Assembly (NCBI GenBank): GCA_017591395.1
Contig: WEDG01005259.1
Span: forward strand, 177,001-241,000
DNA from: Schistocephalus solidus
Taxonomy: Eukaryota; Platyhelminthes; Cestoda; Diphyllobothriidea; Diphyllobothriidae
Direction of reading: 5' to 3'
Length of the DNA: 64,000 nt
The notes beneath the pieces were generated by a model. That model was not told where the DNA came from and did no database searches. It saw nothing but the letters and a program-made list of their open reading frames with translations. Position 1 is the stretch's first letter, and every line of letters begins with the position of its first letter. Positions 45,301 to 56,776 of the stretch are shown piece by piece. Position numbers and translations under genes: made by a program.

Positions 45301-45745
45301 TTTGGCACTCACTCGACCGGACAGAACAATACCGACGCCACCATTTTCCCATTACCAGGAAATCGGGCTTAATTCCAACCTGTACGCACAGTTACCTAGC
45401 CCATCGGATTGGTTGGTCAATTGCGAACTCCTCGCACTGTGATCGGGTTATCAATGCCAGGAGCCTAGATATACACTCATCGCAGCCGACTCAGCTGTTC
45501 ACATTCCCTACGCACAATCAATCACCGCGTGAGCCTGTAAAGTTCCCATTCGCATCCACGAAAGCGGAACTCACCGCAATACCGGAATGCCAAAAACCCT
45601 GCATACTCGCCAACTTTCCCATCTCCAGCACTAACAACTCTCCATTCACCAATACGACCACTTTTATTAGCCTCAGCACCTCAACTGACTTTACAGCCAC
45701 CCCCCACCCAACTGCGAGAATACTACACCTATTATCCATAGCACA
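45300..45745 (+). mobile_element. RTE LINE zinc-finger tail (+), degenerate
   Basis: Near 45404-45470 the + strand reads 'PIGLVGQLRTPRTVIGLSMP', then 'IYTHRSRLSCSHSLRT' after a stop, then a Pro/Ser/Thr-rich run at 45580-45720. This is the pattern of the C-terminal tail of the RTE family seen at 24.1 and 54.7 kb: C2H2-type fingers repeating '(C)..RxIGLVGHLRxHRT' separated by low-complexity linkers. Several finger Cys/His positions are lost. The rest of the LINE is not present here. Confidence 0.6.
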
Positions 45746-45878
45746 AGCCCGGTCTGTTGAAGAGAATTATCGTCGATTACAAAAGACGAATAATCGTAGG
45801 CCACCAGCCCACTGTTCGGTTGAATGCGGTACTGTCTTAAAAATCAAGGTATCTTTGTAAGGGATGGCATAACCTCAC

Positions 45879-46119
45879 CATCTGATAGGGGAGATCGACC
45901 CCGCCGTACCGCCCTTGAAACTTCCGGGAGAACTGTCTACCGTTTGATCGGACTGCCAATGAGTAGGCAGGTGAAATGGAGGGTGTGGTGGTGCCCGAGT
46001 CCAGTTTGGTTGTCGGCACCGAGCAGACTGAGGGACTGGAGACCTCAGAGGTGTGACTGTCGAGAGACTCGCTCGGCGAGCAGCCGCTTGTAGACGCTGG
46101 AGTGGCAGAAGTGGTCCCT
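45879..46119 (-). CDS. Candidate Ser/Thr-rich exon, possibly of the RalGEF gene
   Basis: On the - strand an acceptor (CTCTCGCCGATACTGCAG) opens 80 codons ending at ATG|GTGAGG. The sequence is Ser/Thr/Pro-rich ('GTTSATPASTSGCSPSES', 'SLDSHTSEVSSPSVCS', 'LDSGTTTPSISPAYS') with third positions rich in C and G. It begins in phase 2, the phase in which the RasGEF exon at 58851 ends. RalGDS-type proteins have a long Ser-rich linker between the RasGEF and RA domains, so it would fit that gene. Against this, the few residues that normally follow the RasGEF domain are missing, so another exon may lie between. No RA-domain exon was found. Confidence 0.42.
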
Positions 46120-46869
46120 CTGCAGTATCGGCGAGAGAAGAGCAACTTATTAGCCAAAACAGACACTACAAGTCCATAACCGTACATAATTTGGAAAAAA
46201 ATAGGGAAATGCACTCGAGGTTGGCTAGAGTCAGATCAATATAGACATAGCGAACTGTGTGTTTGACTGACTTCTCGGGATTTTTAACATTTATAGTCAT
46301 TGCCCAATTCTGGTGTAGGCAGAAAATGGGAAGTCTTATTTAGCCTTGTGTGAACAGCTCCCCTACGGGCGGTCGCATAACGAAAAGCAATCAATCATAG
46401 AGAGGCATTTTTTATAAAGATAAAGGCTCGCACTTTGCCGACTGCGATCGAAACTGCCCAGATTTGCATGAGAGGATCCTCCATCGAGAATCCACAGTAG
46501 GTCGGAATTTCGATATCTAATGCCTTCAGGACACCTCAATCACTGCGGCCAATCCGGTCGCTAGCTCTTTGACAGGCTTTGGAAATTGACTGGTGCATGA
46601 GAAAGAGAGAGAGAGAAAGAGGAGAGTGAGGCTAATCCTGGCCAGTACATCCTCACGACTCATCGACGCATTCTCCACTTTATATATCTCTGATTTTGTT
46701 GAATTTATGACGAGGTGCTATAAGTCATGCTATGAAGGGTGGCTAACCGGCAGGGTAACTCGCTTCTTCTCAAGATTGAGTGTCAGACTGAAATAACTCC
46801 ATTGTAATATGATCAAGTGACACTCTTGTGCATGCTAGATCCGAGCATTCCACCTTATAGCTTGATACA
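46120..46869. other. No recognised gene; (GA)n patch
   Basis: Unassigned, with a short GA-rich microsatellite near 46603-46630. Confidence 0.4.
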
Positions 46870-47165
46870 TTCTTATGGGACCAGGTCGTGTGTGGAACAC
46901 ATAGACGGACTGTTGAGCTTTGTCAGCCACTGCGCCCGGGACCATCTCCAGTCGTCCCGACACTGTCTTGCCACCAGCACCAGGTGAGTAAAGTAGGAGA
47001 GTGCGGTAGCTGCAGCGAAAGTCTGCTTTATTAAAACAATTATCACCCACGTCGCCATCCTTTGTTTGCAGAATTTGGACATCGTTTTTTGTGACGATCA
47101 GACTGTCGCGTATTGGTGACCAGTCAGAGGTACACCGCATACCGGTGAGAGGTCACTCCTGTGCC
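46870..47165 (+). repeat. GC-rich dispersed repeat fragment
   Basis: Contains 'GGACCAGGTCGTGTGTGG', 'GCTTTGTCAGCCACTGCGCC' and 'GAGAGTGCGGTAGCTGCAGC', shared with 37126-37780 and, reversed, with 38480-38650. Confidence 0.65.
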
Positions 47166-47755
47166 TCGGGAAGGTAGTGGTTTCTCCGCACGGCCCTTGA
47201 CTGGCACCCAACTCTCCCCTGTGCCCCCCAGAACCTGGGCTCTGCACAGCGGCCACATCCTGATAACCGCCTCGATCAGCAATCCAAACTACATAAAGGT
47301 ATACTGTACGTGATCGTATACTTTTTATATGGCCTAGGTCCCATTCTCCGAAAAGCTAAAAAAGTCATACAATTGGAACCACGGCCGTCTCGCAGGCGGC
47401 GGAAGTTAAATTAAGCTTTCGTCCCAATAAACAGCATTTTTGATTCACAGTGGAATTTGTCAGCGGCCTGGGGTGATTCAGCAACCCTTTTTAAGGGTAG
47501 TACGATTAGAAAAGTTGATGCAAACAAATTTTGGTAAATCATGCCATTTGCAGACTGATTGTGATTCATAGACGCAAAACTAGCTGTAAAAGCAATATGA
47601 AACACATTATTACAGCCCCCGTCCCTCACACAGGCAGTTAGAATGATCCCACTTTCTATGACATTCCCGTACTGTGAGTCAAGGTTCTGAGTATGCATTG
47701 GATTTTACAGGCTCTTTCAGATCCAACATAACCTCGACACACCCACATAGGTAAT
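47166..47755. other. No recognised gene
   Basis: A - strand open frame of 95 codons at 47411-47698 shows no family motif. Confidence 0.4.
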
Positions 47756-47768
47756 GCGGAGAGACCCA

Positions 47769-47807
47769 CTGATGAGCCCAACGCCTCGCAGCGGCGAAAC
47801 ACGTGTC
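47769..47807 (+). ncRNA. Hammerhead ribozyme candidate
   Basis: CTGATGA (47769-47775), stem II closing with GCC (47776-47778) and GGC (47793-47795), then GAAAC (47796-47800). The bases around it form ACAC/GTGT, a minimal stem III of about two pairs with loop ACGT, and the GTC cleavage triplet ends at 47807. The core is canonical at every position I can check, including G-C as the first stem II pair. Stem I is weak: ACCCA before the core against TGTG after the cleavage site gives A-U, C-G, a mismatch and C-G. Small hammerheads with minimal stem III are described from Penelope-like elements and retrozymes. Cleavage would need testing. Confidence 0.55.
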
Positions 47808-47940
47808 TGTGCTTTTAGTTAGTACCTGTGCTGCCAGTATGGTAAATTATTCGAAAAAAGTTAATCCTTCCTTACACAGTGTATCGACACGGCTAACAAT
47901 CTTGCGGAAGTAAACGTATCCATTTCCCTTTCAGTTCACC

Positions 47941-48330
47941 GAAGCACTACATGCAATGTGGACTCAGCTCCAATCTGTCCCCATTCAAAGTCACGTACTG
48001 GCCTGATCAGACAATTACTAATCCATCATACTGGGAAACGAAGTTCAGGGCACTAAGCATGCATCGGTCACTCCCGCCACACCGACCGAGATCAGGCCAC
48101 CACATGGGCTTAGTAGGTCATAGACGCATTCATTAGGACATTCTGTAAAACCACACGGTCTAGACAAGATTACAACCAGTCACTCCCTATCTGCCCACAC
48201 GCATACACTAGTCTACACATGAACCCTATTCAAAACACGCACATACATGACACCTCTTCAAAACACATTGCACCTCACTCCTGCAATCCACATGCATGCC
48301 AGCTCTTATATGGCGGAGGAAACATCGCAT
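47941..48330 (+). mobile_element. RTE LINE zinc-finger tail (+), degenerate
   Basis: A 61-codon frame (47951-48136) ends 'RPRSGHHMGLVGHRRIH', the last half of a finger in the 'RTFTHxMGLxGHMRIH' style. It is followed by Thr/His/Pro-rich remains of the tail in shifting frames to about 48330. The first Cys pair is lost. No upstream LINE domains are attached. Confidence 0.55.
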
Positions 48331-48389
48331 ATCAGAACATGCAGACATCACTGAAGAGGGGAGCATACTCCCGGAGGTAGTTGGGTACA

Positions 48390-48960
48390 TGAAATGGGGA
48401 TCAAGTCGTTTATGACACGCTGCTGGACGTTGTCATCTACCGCGCCCAATCCCACTACCAGTCTACCGACAGACTCGACCAATCAACTGGTGCATGGGAG
48501 ATGGAAAGGGGAGTGAAACCGATATTGGGGAAGCCATACTCATGGTACACCAACGTATCCGACCTGCCAAGAGTCCAAATTCTTAAGCCTGTCAATTGAT
48601 ATGAAAAGTCGGTTCTCTCATGACTGATATTCAGCCTGACGTTGCCCCTGTTTAAAGGGCCTTTGTGACATTTATACTCATACTAAATCTGAACCGCCTA
48701 TATTATGGTCTAGTCTGCATGTTTCGGAGACCAGATCGTGTGGCACACGTGTAACCTATCCATTAAATTTTGTCAACCATTTGACTACGATCATGGTTAT
48801 CTTGCCATCGGTACAAGGTGGCTGAGGGTGTGTGGATGTTCCGTACGTTTGCCTCACCATAAACTCATTCAGGTGCATGTTACCATTTTTGGGCCCAGCT
48901 CGTGGGTCAGCGGTTGACATGGTCGCTTGTGACGGTCGAACTTCCATGTCAGCACAAACT
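48390..48960 (+). repeat. Diverged GC-rich repeat copies
   Basis: Two eroded copies: 48395-48490 ('GATCAAGTCGTTTATGACAC', 'CGCGCCCAATCC') and 48720-48955 ('GAGACCAGATCGTGTGGCAC', 'AATTTTGTCAACCATTTG', 'GTGACGGTCGAACTTCC'). They correspond to blocks of the 37126 and 46870 copies. Confidence 0.5.
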
Positions 48961-51765
48961 CGGTTACCGTCTAGTCAAAGACGGCGAAACTAACAAGTGT
49001 TGGTCTGCGCAACTTGTGCTGATTTTCGGACATCCTACGGTTTATCCCTAGGTATCCGACTAGGTTGTCGCGTTACAGTTATGCTCAGGCGTATTTTGAA
49101 CAAGCTGGTGATTTTTAAACCCTGATTGCAATCCTACTGTATGTGTACTAGTGGTGATACCATTGTGGTGGGTTTGAAAACGTCTGAGAAAATGTCATAC
49201 TGGGGACACGTGTGAGAGGATTCTGCGACCTCAGTGAGTCTTTATTTTATTGTTGGTGGTGTGCTGGTCGTGTTGGCATTGTGGTGCATGAGTAATAATC
49301 GAATGAGTTCAAAGCAGGTCGCATGGGCGCGTCAGTTTGTAACGTCTGTGGGTTCAAGTTTGATGCCCATGTAAAGTTATTTCAAAAACGGACATCTCAA
49401 GGTCGGTGCAAGAGGTGAACATTGGCTAGGCCTTTACATTCTATAATAAGCGCTCTTTATGACTATAAAAGCAGAAGATTCGGGAAATGGCATGTTACGG
49501 GAACAGGTGGTGGTAAAACCACGAACAACCAACCATCGAAAAAGAGACTAGACAAAATCTCAAATGTACAGAACTGTATGACTGACACTTGAAGTTAGAT
49601 GAAGAGACACCGAAAATCCTGGAGTCCAGTTCATGAAGATAGTTTCATGCAATAAAGAACATTAAGTGAATTTGTAAAAAGGCTAAGTCAATATCTTGGA
49701 CTTGTGCTTGTTCGTAAGTCGTTCGCAGCCGACTTTCAGCTGATGCCCTTCCAGCCACCTGCTAATGGGAAAAGAGCCACCAAACAGTACATGTTAATGG
49801 GACGGAACCATTCACTGATGACCAAAAAACGGATTTTATTTTGCTCTAACTTGGTACCATATCTCCAATTCATGCTTATTTTTCTTGAGGCGGAAATGAA
49901 ATGATTTGGACTTTCATAATAAGTGAATGCGTTTTAGAGGGTGGCCTTGCGCTAAATGTCAAGGGGTTGGAGTTATGGCCAATCGATTGAAAACACTGAA
50001 AATTGTGAAGTTTTGACCAGTATTTCAAGGATCATCTGAAATTCCTTGTAATCCAATACCAGAAATACCTATAGAGAAAGGTTGAAGAAAGGACAGTTCT
50101 CTTGATCTACATAAAATGGTATGTTTACGATCTCACCGGACAATTCTATTTGCCTTTACAAGTCAAAGTTACAGTGATTTGTCAGGTTTTCAGAATTTGC
50201 CTATTTTTATAAAAGGGTATAAAAAGTAAAAAAAGTAATATTACTTTTCATATGACCTTTAGGCTGTAACTTCGATTAAGGTTGTTCTTTTTTCAAAGCG
50301 TTTGTACATTCACTGGTGCCAGGTTGTGAGGGATAATGAATCTTTCGTAAATGTCGGAGCCTTGCATGAAAAAAGTCACATACTGTAGGTGGATTACAGT
50401 TAGGGCACAGGAACGGGTACCCCTCGGAATTAAGCACAAAGCTACGCATAATACGGGGTTCTCTCCTTCCGACTCGAACCAATTACTTTTTCCCAAACAC
50501 GTTTATCAGAAGTGGCCTCAGGACGCAAGACAACTTTAATCCTTCTTTCTGCTTAAGAACACTTTAAGGATTCGGGTCATTCTGATGAAATTGGGTTTTG
50601 ACGTCTATTCTGAACTGCCTTGCGGCCAAATTCCAGCCTGTTTGAAGACGAGAAAGATGTGGTGAAGGTAATAACAAAGACGACCCACGAATCAGCAGCT
50701 GTCTGACAAATTCCTACTACCCCAAGGTTTAAACACTCGAATCGTGTTAAGAGTCTGACGACTGTTCATCGTAGGGTGACTCAGGATGTTAATTTGAGGA
50801 GAATAAAAAAAATCTGTCCCGAAGCACAAAGGTCGACGTGCCTATAAGTAAACAGGATTCAATCCAGCCTCAGTCAGTCACCGTGTGGTTTTGACCGTGT
50901 GGTTGTACACAAAACAGGCATTACTTAATATAAAACGCTTGAGAGTGCGCTATTAGACGGAATGTAGAACGAATGCTGAGTGGAGATAGTTAAGATAGGT
51001 TGACTAACATGGACTGAAGGCAATGAGAGAGTTGTTTATTCAGGCTTATTCGTGCCTTCTTCACCTAGCTATAACTCAGACCAACGTCTGCGGCCGGAAT
51101 TATGCATGCATTCACAGTGCTGTGGTGAGGTCATGTCTATGGGTCAATAGCACTGTCAAATAGAGTTTCCACTACTGCCTCCCTGTCAGTCAGTGTTTGC
51201 CAGGATAGGTGGCATATGTAACCTTACTGGAATCAGTGTTCACCAATCTGACTGGTTTGTCCAAGCAAACTAACCCCGTCCGTGGGTGGTGCCCAGCACA
51301 AGCAAGCGACCAATTAAATAAGGTCAGAGATAGCCAATAAATGCCAAAAAATACAGAGACAAAAGTCTTTTAAGCACCGCTCTCTCCAGGCATACCCCCG
51401 ACCAACAACTCGGACTTGAGACCAAACCGGTGAGTTAACAAACACATACGGTCCATAGGTACAATTAAATAAGCAGATCAGTAGTACTGTAGGTACCTCC
51501 AACAAAACAGTATTTATCGGGTTAGATAGACTGTTAAATCAAAAGGACACAAAACTGCATTAATCTGGTTGGTGCCTCGGAGGAAGGTAGCTCTAAACTC
51601 TGGTGACTGGGTGGCTGGATGCAAAAACAAAAATAACTTATTCTTTAAACCAGGGTTTCGTGCGCATTCAATGATCTCTTTAACTGGCCGTACTCTCCCA
51701 GCCCGAAGTGATATAAAGTTATGCATATAAATGCGCGCGCCCGCAAAGACACGACAGTTTGATAG
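48961..51765. other. No recognised gene
   Basis: 2.8 kb without an identified gene. At 50420-50475 a segment (GCATAATACGGGGTTCTC with GGTTCGAGTCGG on the other strand) resembles 59765-59815 (GCATTACGGGGTTCTC), so it is a dispersed repeat. Confidence 0.4.
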
Positions 51766-52335
51766 TCGATTCTGACGAGGTCCACCCTGAGGGGCGCAGG
51801 GACGGTGACGTGCGCGTGAAGTAGATTATAGTGAGAGTAGAAATGCGCTGAATCTACCGCACTCTCCCCTCCCCTCTGACCAAGTCAAGAAGATCGGAGG
51901 TGGGAGAGGGTGCAGGGGGGCTGATGCGACAGGAACCGCACGTAGGCGTACCGCCACACCTGACTCGGATCCCATTGACTGGGAAAGCCATAAGGGGCCA
52001 CATGAAGGAGCCATTGTAGCCGAATACTCCGTCGCCCCAGTCTGCCACTCCACGCAATCACACATTGGGCTGACTGTGAGGTCCGAGTTATCCCGTCAGT
52101 AGTCAAACTTCCAAGCCACGGATTTTAACGCGTCGTAATAGCTTCAAGCGCGTGAAGTCCCTGTATAATAAGGAAAATGCTCTGAGCTGTTGAACTTTCT
52201 CTCTCTCTAGCTCCCTACTTCCAGGCCCAAACAACTGTCAGGGCCGGCCAGTTGTCTGGTGTGGAGACTGGGCGCAGTGGCTGACACGGCTAGTGACCTC
52301 GTCCACGTGAACCTCATACTTGACCTCGTCAACGA
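51766..52335 (-). repeat. GC-rich dispersed repeat, - copy
   Basis: Inverted counterpart of 37370-37770: 'CCGCACTCTCCCCTCCCCT', 'CCGCCACACCTGACTCGGA', 'GTCCGAGTTATCCCGTCAGT' and 'CTTCCAAGCCACGGATTTT' are the reverse complements of blocks there, in reversed order. It extends into a (TC)n patch at 52197-52210 and 'GACTGGGCGCAGTGGCTGAC' near 52268. Confidence 0.68.
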
Positions 52336-54610
52336 ACCACAAGCACCAAGATTTCAAACAACAGGGAGATGAGCGGCTCACATCTCACATAAGTGAGAGT
52401 GCCAGAGGTCACGTTAAGAAGAAGCCACCAGTCGCTCTCTTCACACACATATATACGGGGTTGACTGCAAGACCTGAGTTCCTGAGCTCCATTTCTGGTT
52501 CCGATCACTCTGTATTATTAGGCCTTCCAAAAATTTACTCCACTTCTACGCGTGCGTTGATACGCAAACCCGAAAGGAAAATTAAGGTTCGCGACACGTC
52601 CCCGGAAAACATTTTTCTTCTGCAGACTTGTATATTGTACACTATGCCCGTCTTCCTCAGTCAATCCAATATTGAGTCATGCTCCAGCTTCCTTAACACA
52701 TTTTTAAAAGAAATTTTTAATATTTGTTGTCCTCTTGATACCAGTTTGGTCCGACTTGACAGAATTTATTCTCCTTATCTAAAATTTTTAAGACTTAAAA
52801 AAACTTCTCTACAAGCTAGGCCTCCGTGGCTGTCTAAAGGAGGTTAATGTCTTAATAAAAAGTGAGATTTGCAGACTGAATGATTTGTTTGTTAGTCAGC
52901 TTTTTGCCTCTCCGTCCAAACCTTCTTTTCGGCTTTCCTCTGCTGAACTCTGGAGGAATCTGAAGCGTCTCACTGGCCAATGTGGTTAACTGGCACATGT
53001 TGATGCTGATTTAGACGATCAAAATGAACATTTTATCCATACTTCTTCTGACTCCAATCCCCCCACAAAAAACCTTTCGCTACTACCAAGCGTTGTTTCT
53101 CCTGTGTCAGTGGCAACAGTGGAGCAACACCTGAAAAAGGTCCGTGGTTCAGCTGCTGCTGGGCTGGATGAAGTCTCACCATTTGTTATAAAATACTGCT
53201 GCTGTGAGATTGCCCCTATTTTGACACACCTTATAAACATGTCCTTCATGGAGTCAAAGATTCCTGACAATTGGCGTTCAGTAAGGATCACTCCTATCCC
53301 TAAAAAAGTCTGCTAATTTTGTTCCTTCGTTTTTTTCGTCCAATCGCCTGCTCTTCCGCTTTACTGAAGATTGCTGAACGAGTCGCTCTCGATACAATTA
53401 AGCCATTTTCCTCCAATTTCTCCGACCCATTACAATTTGCCTATAAGGCCCGGCGTAGTACCCTAGATGCCATTGCCCTTGTGGTACATTCGGCTCTACG
53501 AGATTTAGATAAGTGCTGCCGTGCGTACGCATGCGCATTTCTTGACTACTCCTCTGCCTTCAACACCATCCCACGCCATGTCCTCCTTAATAAACATCCG
53601 CGTCTGGCTCTCCCGGCTGGGTTGTCTCTTGGCTCGAAGACTATTTTACTTCCCGCACTCAATTCGTACAATCCGACAAGCGGCAATCTACTGTCCTTCC
53701 AAACAACTGTGGTGTTCTTCAAGGTGCCATCTTTTCCCTTCACCTCTTCTCCCTTCATACTGATGATTTGAGATCACCAAACGACTCTCTGTACATCAAA
53801 TATGCCGACGACACGTTTGTTGGTCATCTTCTTAAAAATCAGACGCATCTTCAGTGTCTGAAGGATGGCCTCGACCATGTTTCAGCTTGGTCATCAGATA
53901 ATGATCTTCAAATCAACCATGAGAAATCTGTCCAATGTGTTTTTCACCTGCGATCATTCCCTAGTTCTCAATACTCAGCCATCCTTCCCAACGAGGTATC
54001 ATCTTTTCTGTACCTTGGCGTTACTCTGACATCCCATCTTTCATTCTCATAACATATCTATACTCTTTTTACAAAAATTCGTATATCCGCCGTTATCATT
54101 CCTAGCACACACCTCAAGCCCTTATCTGGCGATTTATAGAGGCATGTGTTCTTCCCCTCATCCTTTATTGTTCTCCCGTGATTTTTTTTCCAGCTTTGCT
54201 TAAAAAGGGTTTTTGATTTTAAAACGTATTCTCCGAATGCTCTCTTCTGCTGGTGGTGTTTCTTATACTGTTTTAGTGGATTTGATAACAAAACGGCACT
54301 TTACGACAGTCAAACAATTTGCTGGGCGAATCCTTGATGATGTAACCCATCCCCTCCACTCTGAGCTGATTGCTGTGAAGTCTTCCCGTCCGATGCGCCG
54401 AGGCTTTCGCCATATAGCCTGCCGTACAACGGCATACCAGTGCTCCGTTTTGCCATTTCTATCACGCTACCTTACGTGTAAAGAGACTGAAATAAAAAAG
54501 TTGAGACTGGAACTGTCTCCCCACTAGATGTCCATTTTTGACTCTTTGATTTTTGCATATTATGTTAACTTATCCTATTATCTTAGTGAATGGAGCCATT
54601 TATATTTTTT
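52320..54610 (+). mobile_element. Jockey-superfamily LINE on + strand, frameshifted
   Basis: Order left to right: linker after the endonuclease ('SGSDHSVLLGLPKIYSTS', 52320-52847); RT entry 'GSAAAGLDEVSPFVIKYC' and 'IPDNWRSVRITPIPKK' (53104-53316); 'QFAYKARRSTLDAIAL' and motif A 'CAFLDYSSAFNTIPRH' (53319-53771); the frame-shifted 'RVWLSRLGC' and 'HTDDLRSPN'; catalytic 'YADDTFVGHL' and 'SAWSSDNDLQINHEKS' (53768-54052); the C-terminal 'DDVTHPLHSEL' and 'RPMRRGFRHIACRTTAYQCS' (54213-54527). The 3' UTR runs to about 54610. At least four frame breaks are present. The YADD box itself is intact. This is the least eroded LINE on the + strand. Confidence 0.88.
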
Positions 54611-54647
54611 GCTGAAAATATTGAATGATACTTCAAAACAAAAGCGT

Positions 54648-54675
54648 ATTCCCCCCCCTCTCTCTCTCTCTCTTC
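54648..54675. repeat. C run followed by (TC)n microsatellite
   Basis: About nine C then alternating TC between the LINE and the inverted zinc-finger tail; a simple repeat. Confidence 0.8.
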
Positions 54676-54696
54676 AATCGTCAGTTTGAAAGCCTT

Positions 54697-55500
54697 CTAC
54701 GCCATGGAGTATAGCGCACCGTCATGGTCTTGTGCTCGGATCACACTTGCAGCTGAGGAGCCACCCGAAGAAGGAGCCGAGGAACACACTTCTTCACTTA
54801 CGTCAGATTTGTAATTTGTGAATGTGCGTTGGCAGAGCGGACAGTTGGGGCGGGTGCGGTGGGTGTATGTTGGTGCTCCTGACACTGGTTTGCAAGTGAC
54901 CGACCGTGTTGATGTGTAACGTGTATGTGCGGTGGCAGCAAGTGCAGGTTAGGTTGGTGGCTGTAGAGTTGGTGGAGGTGGTGAGGCTACTAGAAGGGGT
55001 CGAATTGGTGGATAAGAAATTGTCCGTGCTGGAGCTGGGAGAGTCGCTGGTTATGCAAGGTGTGTTTGGCATGTCGGTATTGTTGTGAGCTCCGCTTGCC
55101 TAGATGCGCATATAATAGACTAGGGCCATGTGATGAGTGAATTTGTGTTGGCTATGTGGACAGTGGAGGCGAATGCGAGGAGGGTGTATAGGGACTCCAG
55201 GCATTGCTGCACCCATGTCAGTGCGGTGAATTTGCAAGCTGCCGACTAGACCGATGCGTGAGGTGAAGGTGCTGTCGCAATGAGAACCAGTTTGGATGGA
55301 GTACAAAACGCCGGTGGTGGGGAACGAGGGTGGTGAGGTTAGTGGTTAACGGGGAATCGGGAACGGTCCCAACGGTTGTGGTAGTGAGAGAATTAGTGCT
55401 GTTGGTTGGGCTTGTGGCTGTGGTTTACGTGTGAGCTACAGTAGGGACAATGGTGCCGGTGATCGAGTGCGGCGGGGCAACGGAAGCGTGATAACCAATG
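54697..55500 (-). mobile_element. RTE LINE zinc-finger tail (-), degenerate
   Basis: Right to left: 'SHCDSTFTSRIGLVGSLQIH' and 'IRLHCPHSQHKFTHHMALVY' (55100-55306), 'TNLTCTCCHRTYTLHINTVG' (54803-55072) and 'NCPLCQRTFTNY' (54697-54885). These are tandem C2H2-type fingers separated by Ser/Thr-rich linkers, as found at the C-terminus of the RTE family whose endonuclease part is at 24.1 kb. In the first finger the first Cys and first His are lost. In the second one Cys has become Ser. The RT body is absent, so this is an isolated 3' piece. Confidence 0.75.
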
Positions 55501-55619
55501 ATTGGGGTGGTTACCGCTTTTCGCGCCATGGTGGATGATGGTAGGTTGTCGGTTTCTTGCTGCGTTGCTAAATTCCCCACCAAACCAATGCAGCTGGACG
55601 CCTACCATGATGAGCACCT

Positions 55620-56260
55620 TGGGATATGCATCACCTGCAGAACTGACAGACACCTTCCTCATAGTCGGCACGTGCCGGTGCCGGTGCCTTGCACACACGC
55701 ACACACATCCGACATTTCGACCGTGGATTTGGACGAGATATACCGTGTGCCCCGGAGCAAGGTGGCGTAAGGACAGTGACTTGAGCGTCGTCTAGGTTAC
55801 AGTGGTTTAAAATTCGCGCTGCATGTACCACAGGCCCTCCTCCTGGTCCAACGAGGTCCACTGTGTGCGCCACAACAAGGCGGTGCAGGGACGGTGACTT
55901 CCGCGTAGATTAGTTGAGAGCAACAGTAGACTTGCGCCGCACACACATACGAAAGTTCGACCATCGTAGACGGACGACGTCCACCGTGTGATCCACAGCA
56001 GGATGGCGCAGGGAAGATGGCTTGTGCGTGAATTAGTTTTAAGTAATGGTAAAGTTACGCTGCAGCTACCGCACTTTCCCTTCCTTACCCACCCGTGTCC
56101 AGTGTCAAGACAGAGTCAGGAAGACAGGAAGCGGGGTCGGGTGCAGGTAGCTGGCTCGGCCAGAGACGATCCTTGCCGTGCCATCACGCCTGAATCAGGT
56201 CCCACAGAATGGGAGCGCCATAAATGGCAAGAGTGGCTGGTGCGGTTTGAGCCTGCACCT
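55620..56260 (-). repeat. GC-rich dispersed repeat, - copies
   Basis: Several partial copies in a row. 'CGGAGCAAGGTGGCG', 'CACAACAAGGCGGTGCAGGG' and 'CCACAGCAGGATGGCGCAGG' each start a similar unit (about 55755, 55870, 55995), followed by 'GCAGCTACCGCACTTTCCC' and 'GTCAAGACAGAGTCAGGAAG', reverse complements of blocks at 37600-37740. The start of the 262-codon frame 55988-56776 is therefore repeat sequence. Confidence 0.6.
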
Positions 56261-56279
56261 ACGCGTGCCACCACGCCCT

Positions 56280-56776
56280 CTCTCCATGTTCGGGATTTGT
56301 TACGGGAGCACAACCCGAATAAATTTTGCCGTGCCCTGATCTCGCATTCATGTTTTATCCAGCGCATCTATCATGCGGCCCGTTTAGGGGGCGCACACCT
56401 GCACGCGTTTGACGAGGGCAGCATGTATGTCATCGACTACGCGGACAGCCACATCGAGCCCAACCTCGTCAGCGATGGTATCCTTATCGACCGGCCAACC
56501 GAATGCCTGCACGGCCGCATCTGGTTCTGTCGGGGTCATGCCTTTCTGCATCAGCCGAATTACTCCCGGCGAGCATTAGGGCGAGGATACAGACTGTGTA
56601 GAAGCCAGGGAACACCCTTCAAGAAGATGAGAATTTTGCCCTGGTGTAAACCCATGTCACCGGCCGAATTCATAGTGATCTTTGATGCCTTGTTTTCAAA
56701 ATGGTCTGAGGTAAAGTCCAAATTATCAACGGGCGAGACGCATTGCATGTTAACAAACTTTTGGGACGCTTGCTAA
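56280..56776 (+). CDS. Unrecognised coding-like open frame
   Basis: The right-hand two thirds of a long + frame lies outside the repeat. It reads, for example, 'FCRALISHSCFIQRIYHAAR', 'GGAHLHAFDEGSMYVIDYAD', 'IEPNLVSDGILIDRPTE' and 'CLHGRIWFCRGHAFLHQP'. From about 56360 to 56570 the third codon positions are strongly C or G, unlike flanking DNA, which is what a real exon or a recent insertion looks like. A possible acceptor is TTTTATCCAG at 56348-56357. No convincing donor is seen. I cannot name a family. It may be a host exon, a processed gene fragment or part of an unknown element. The start is undefined. Confidence 0.4.
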
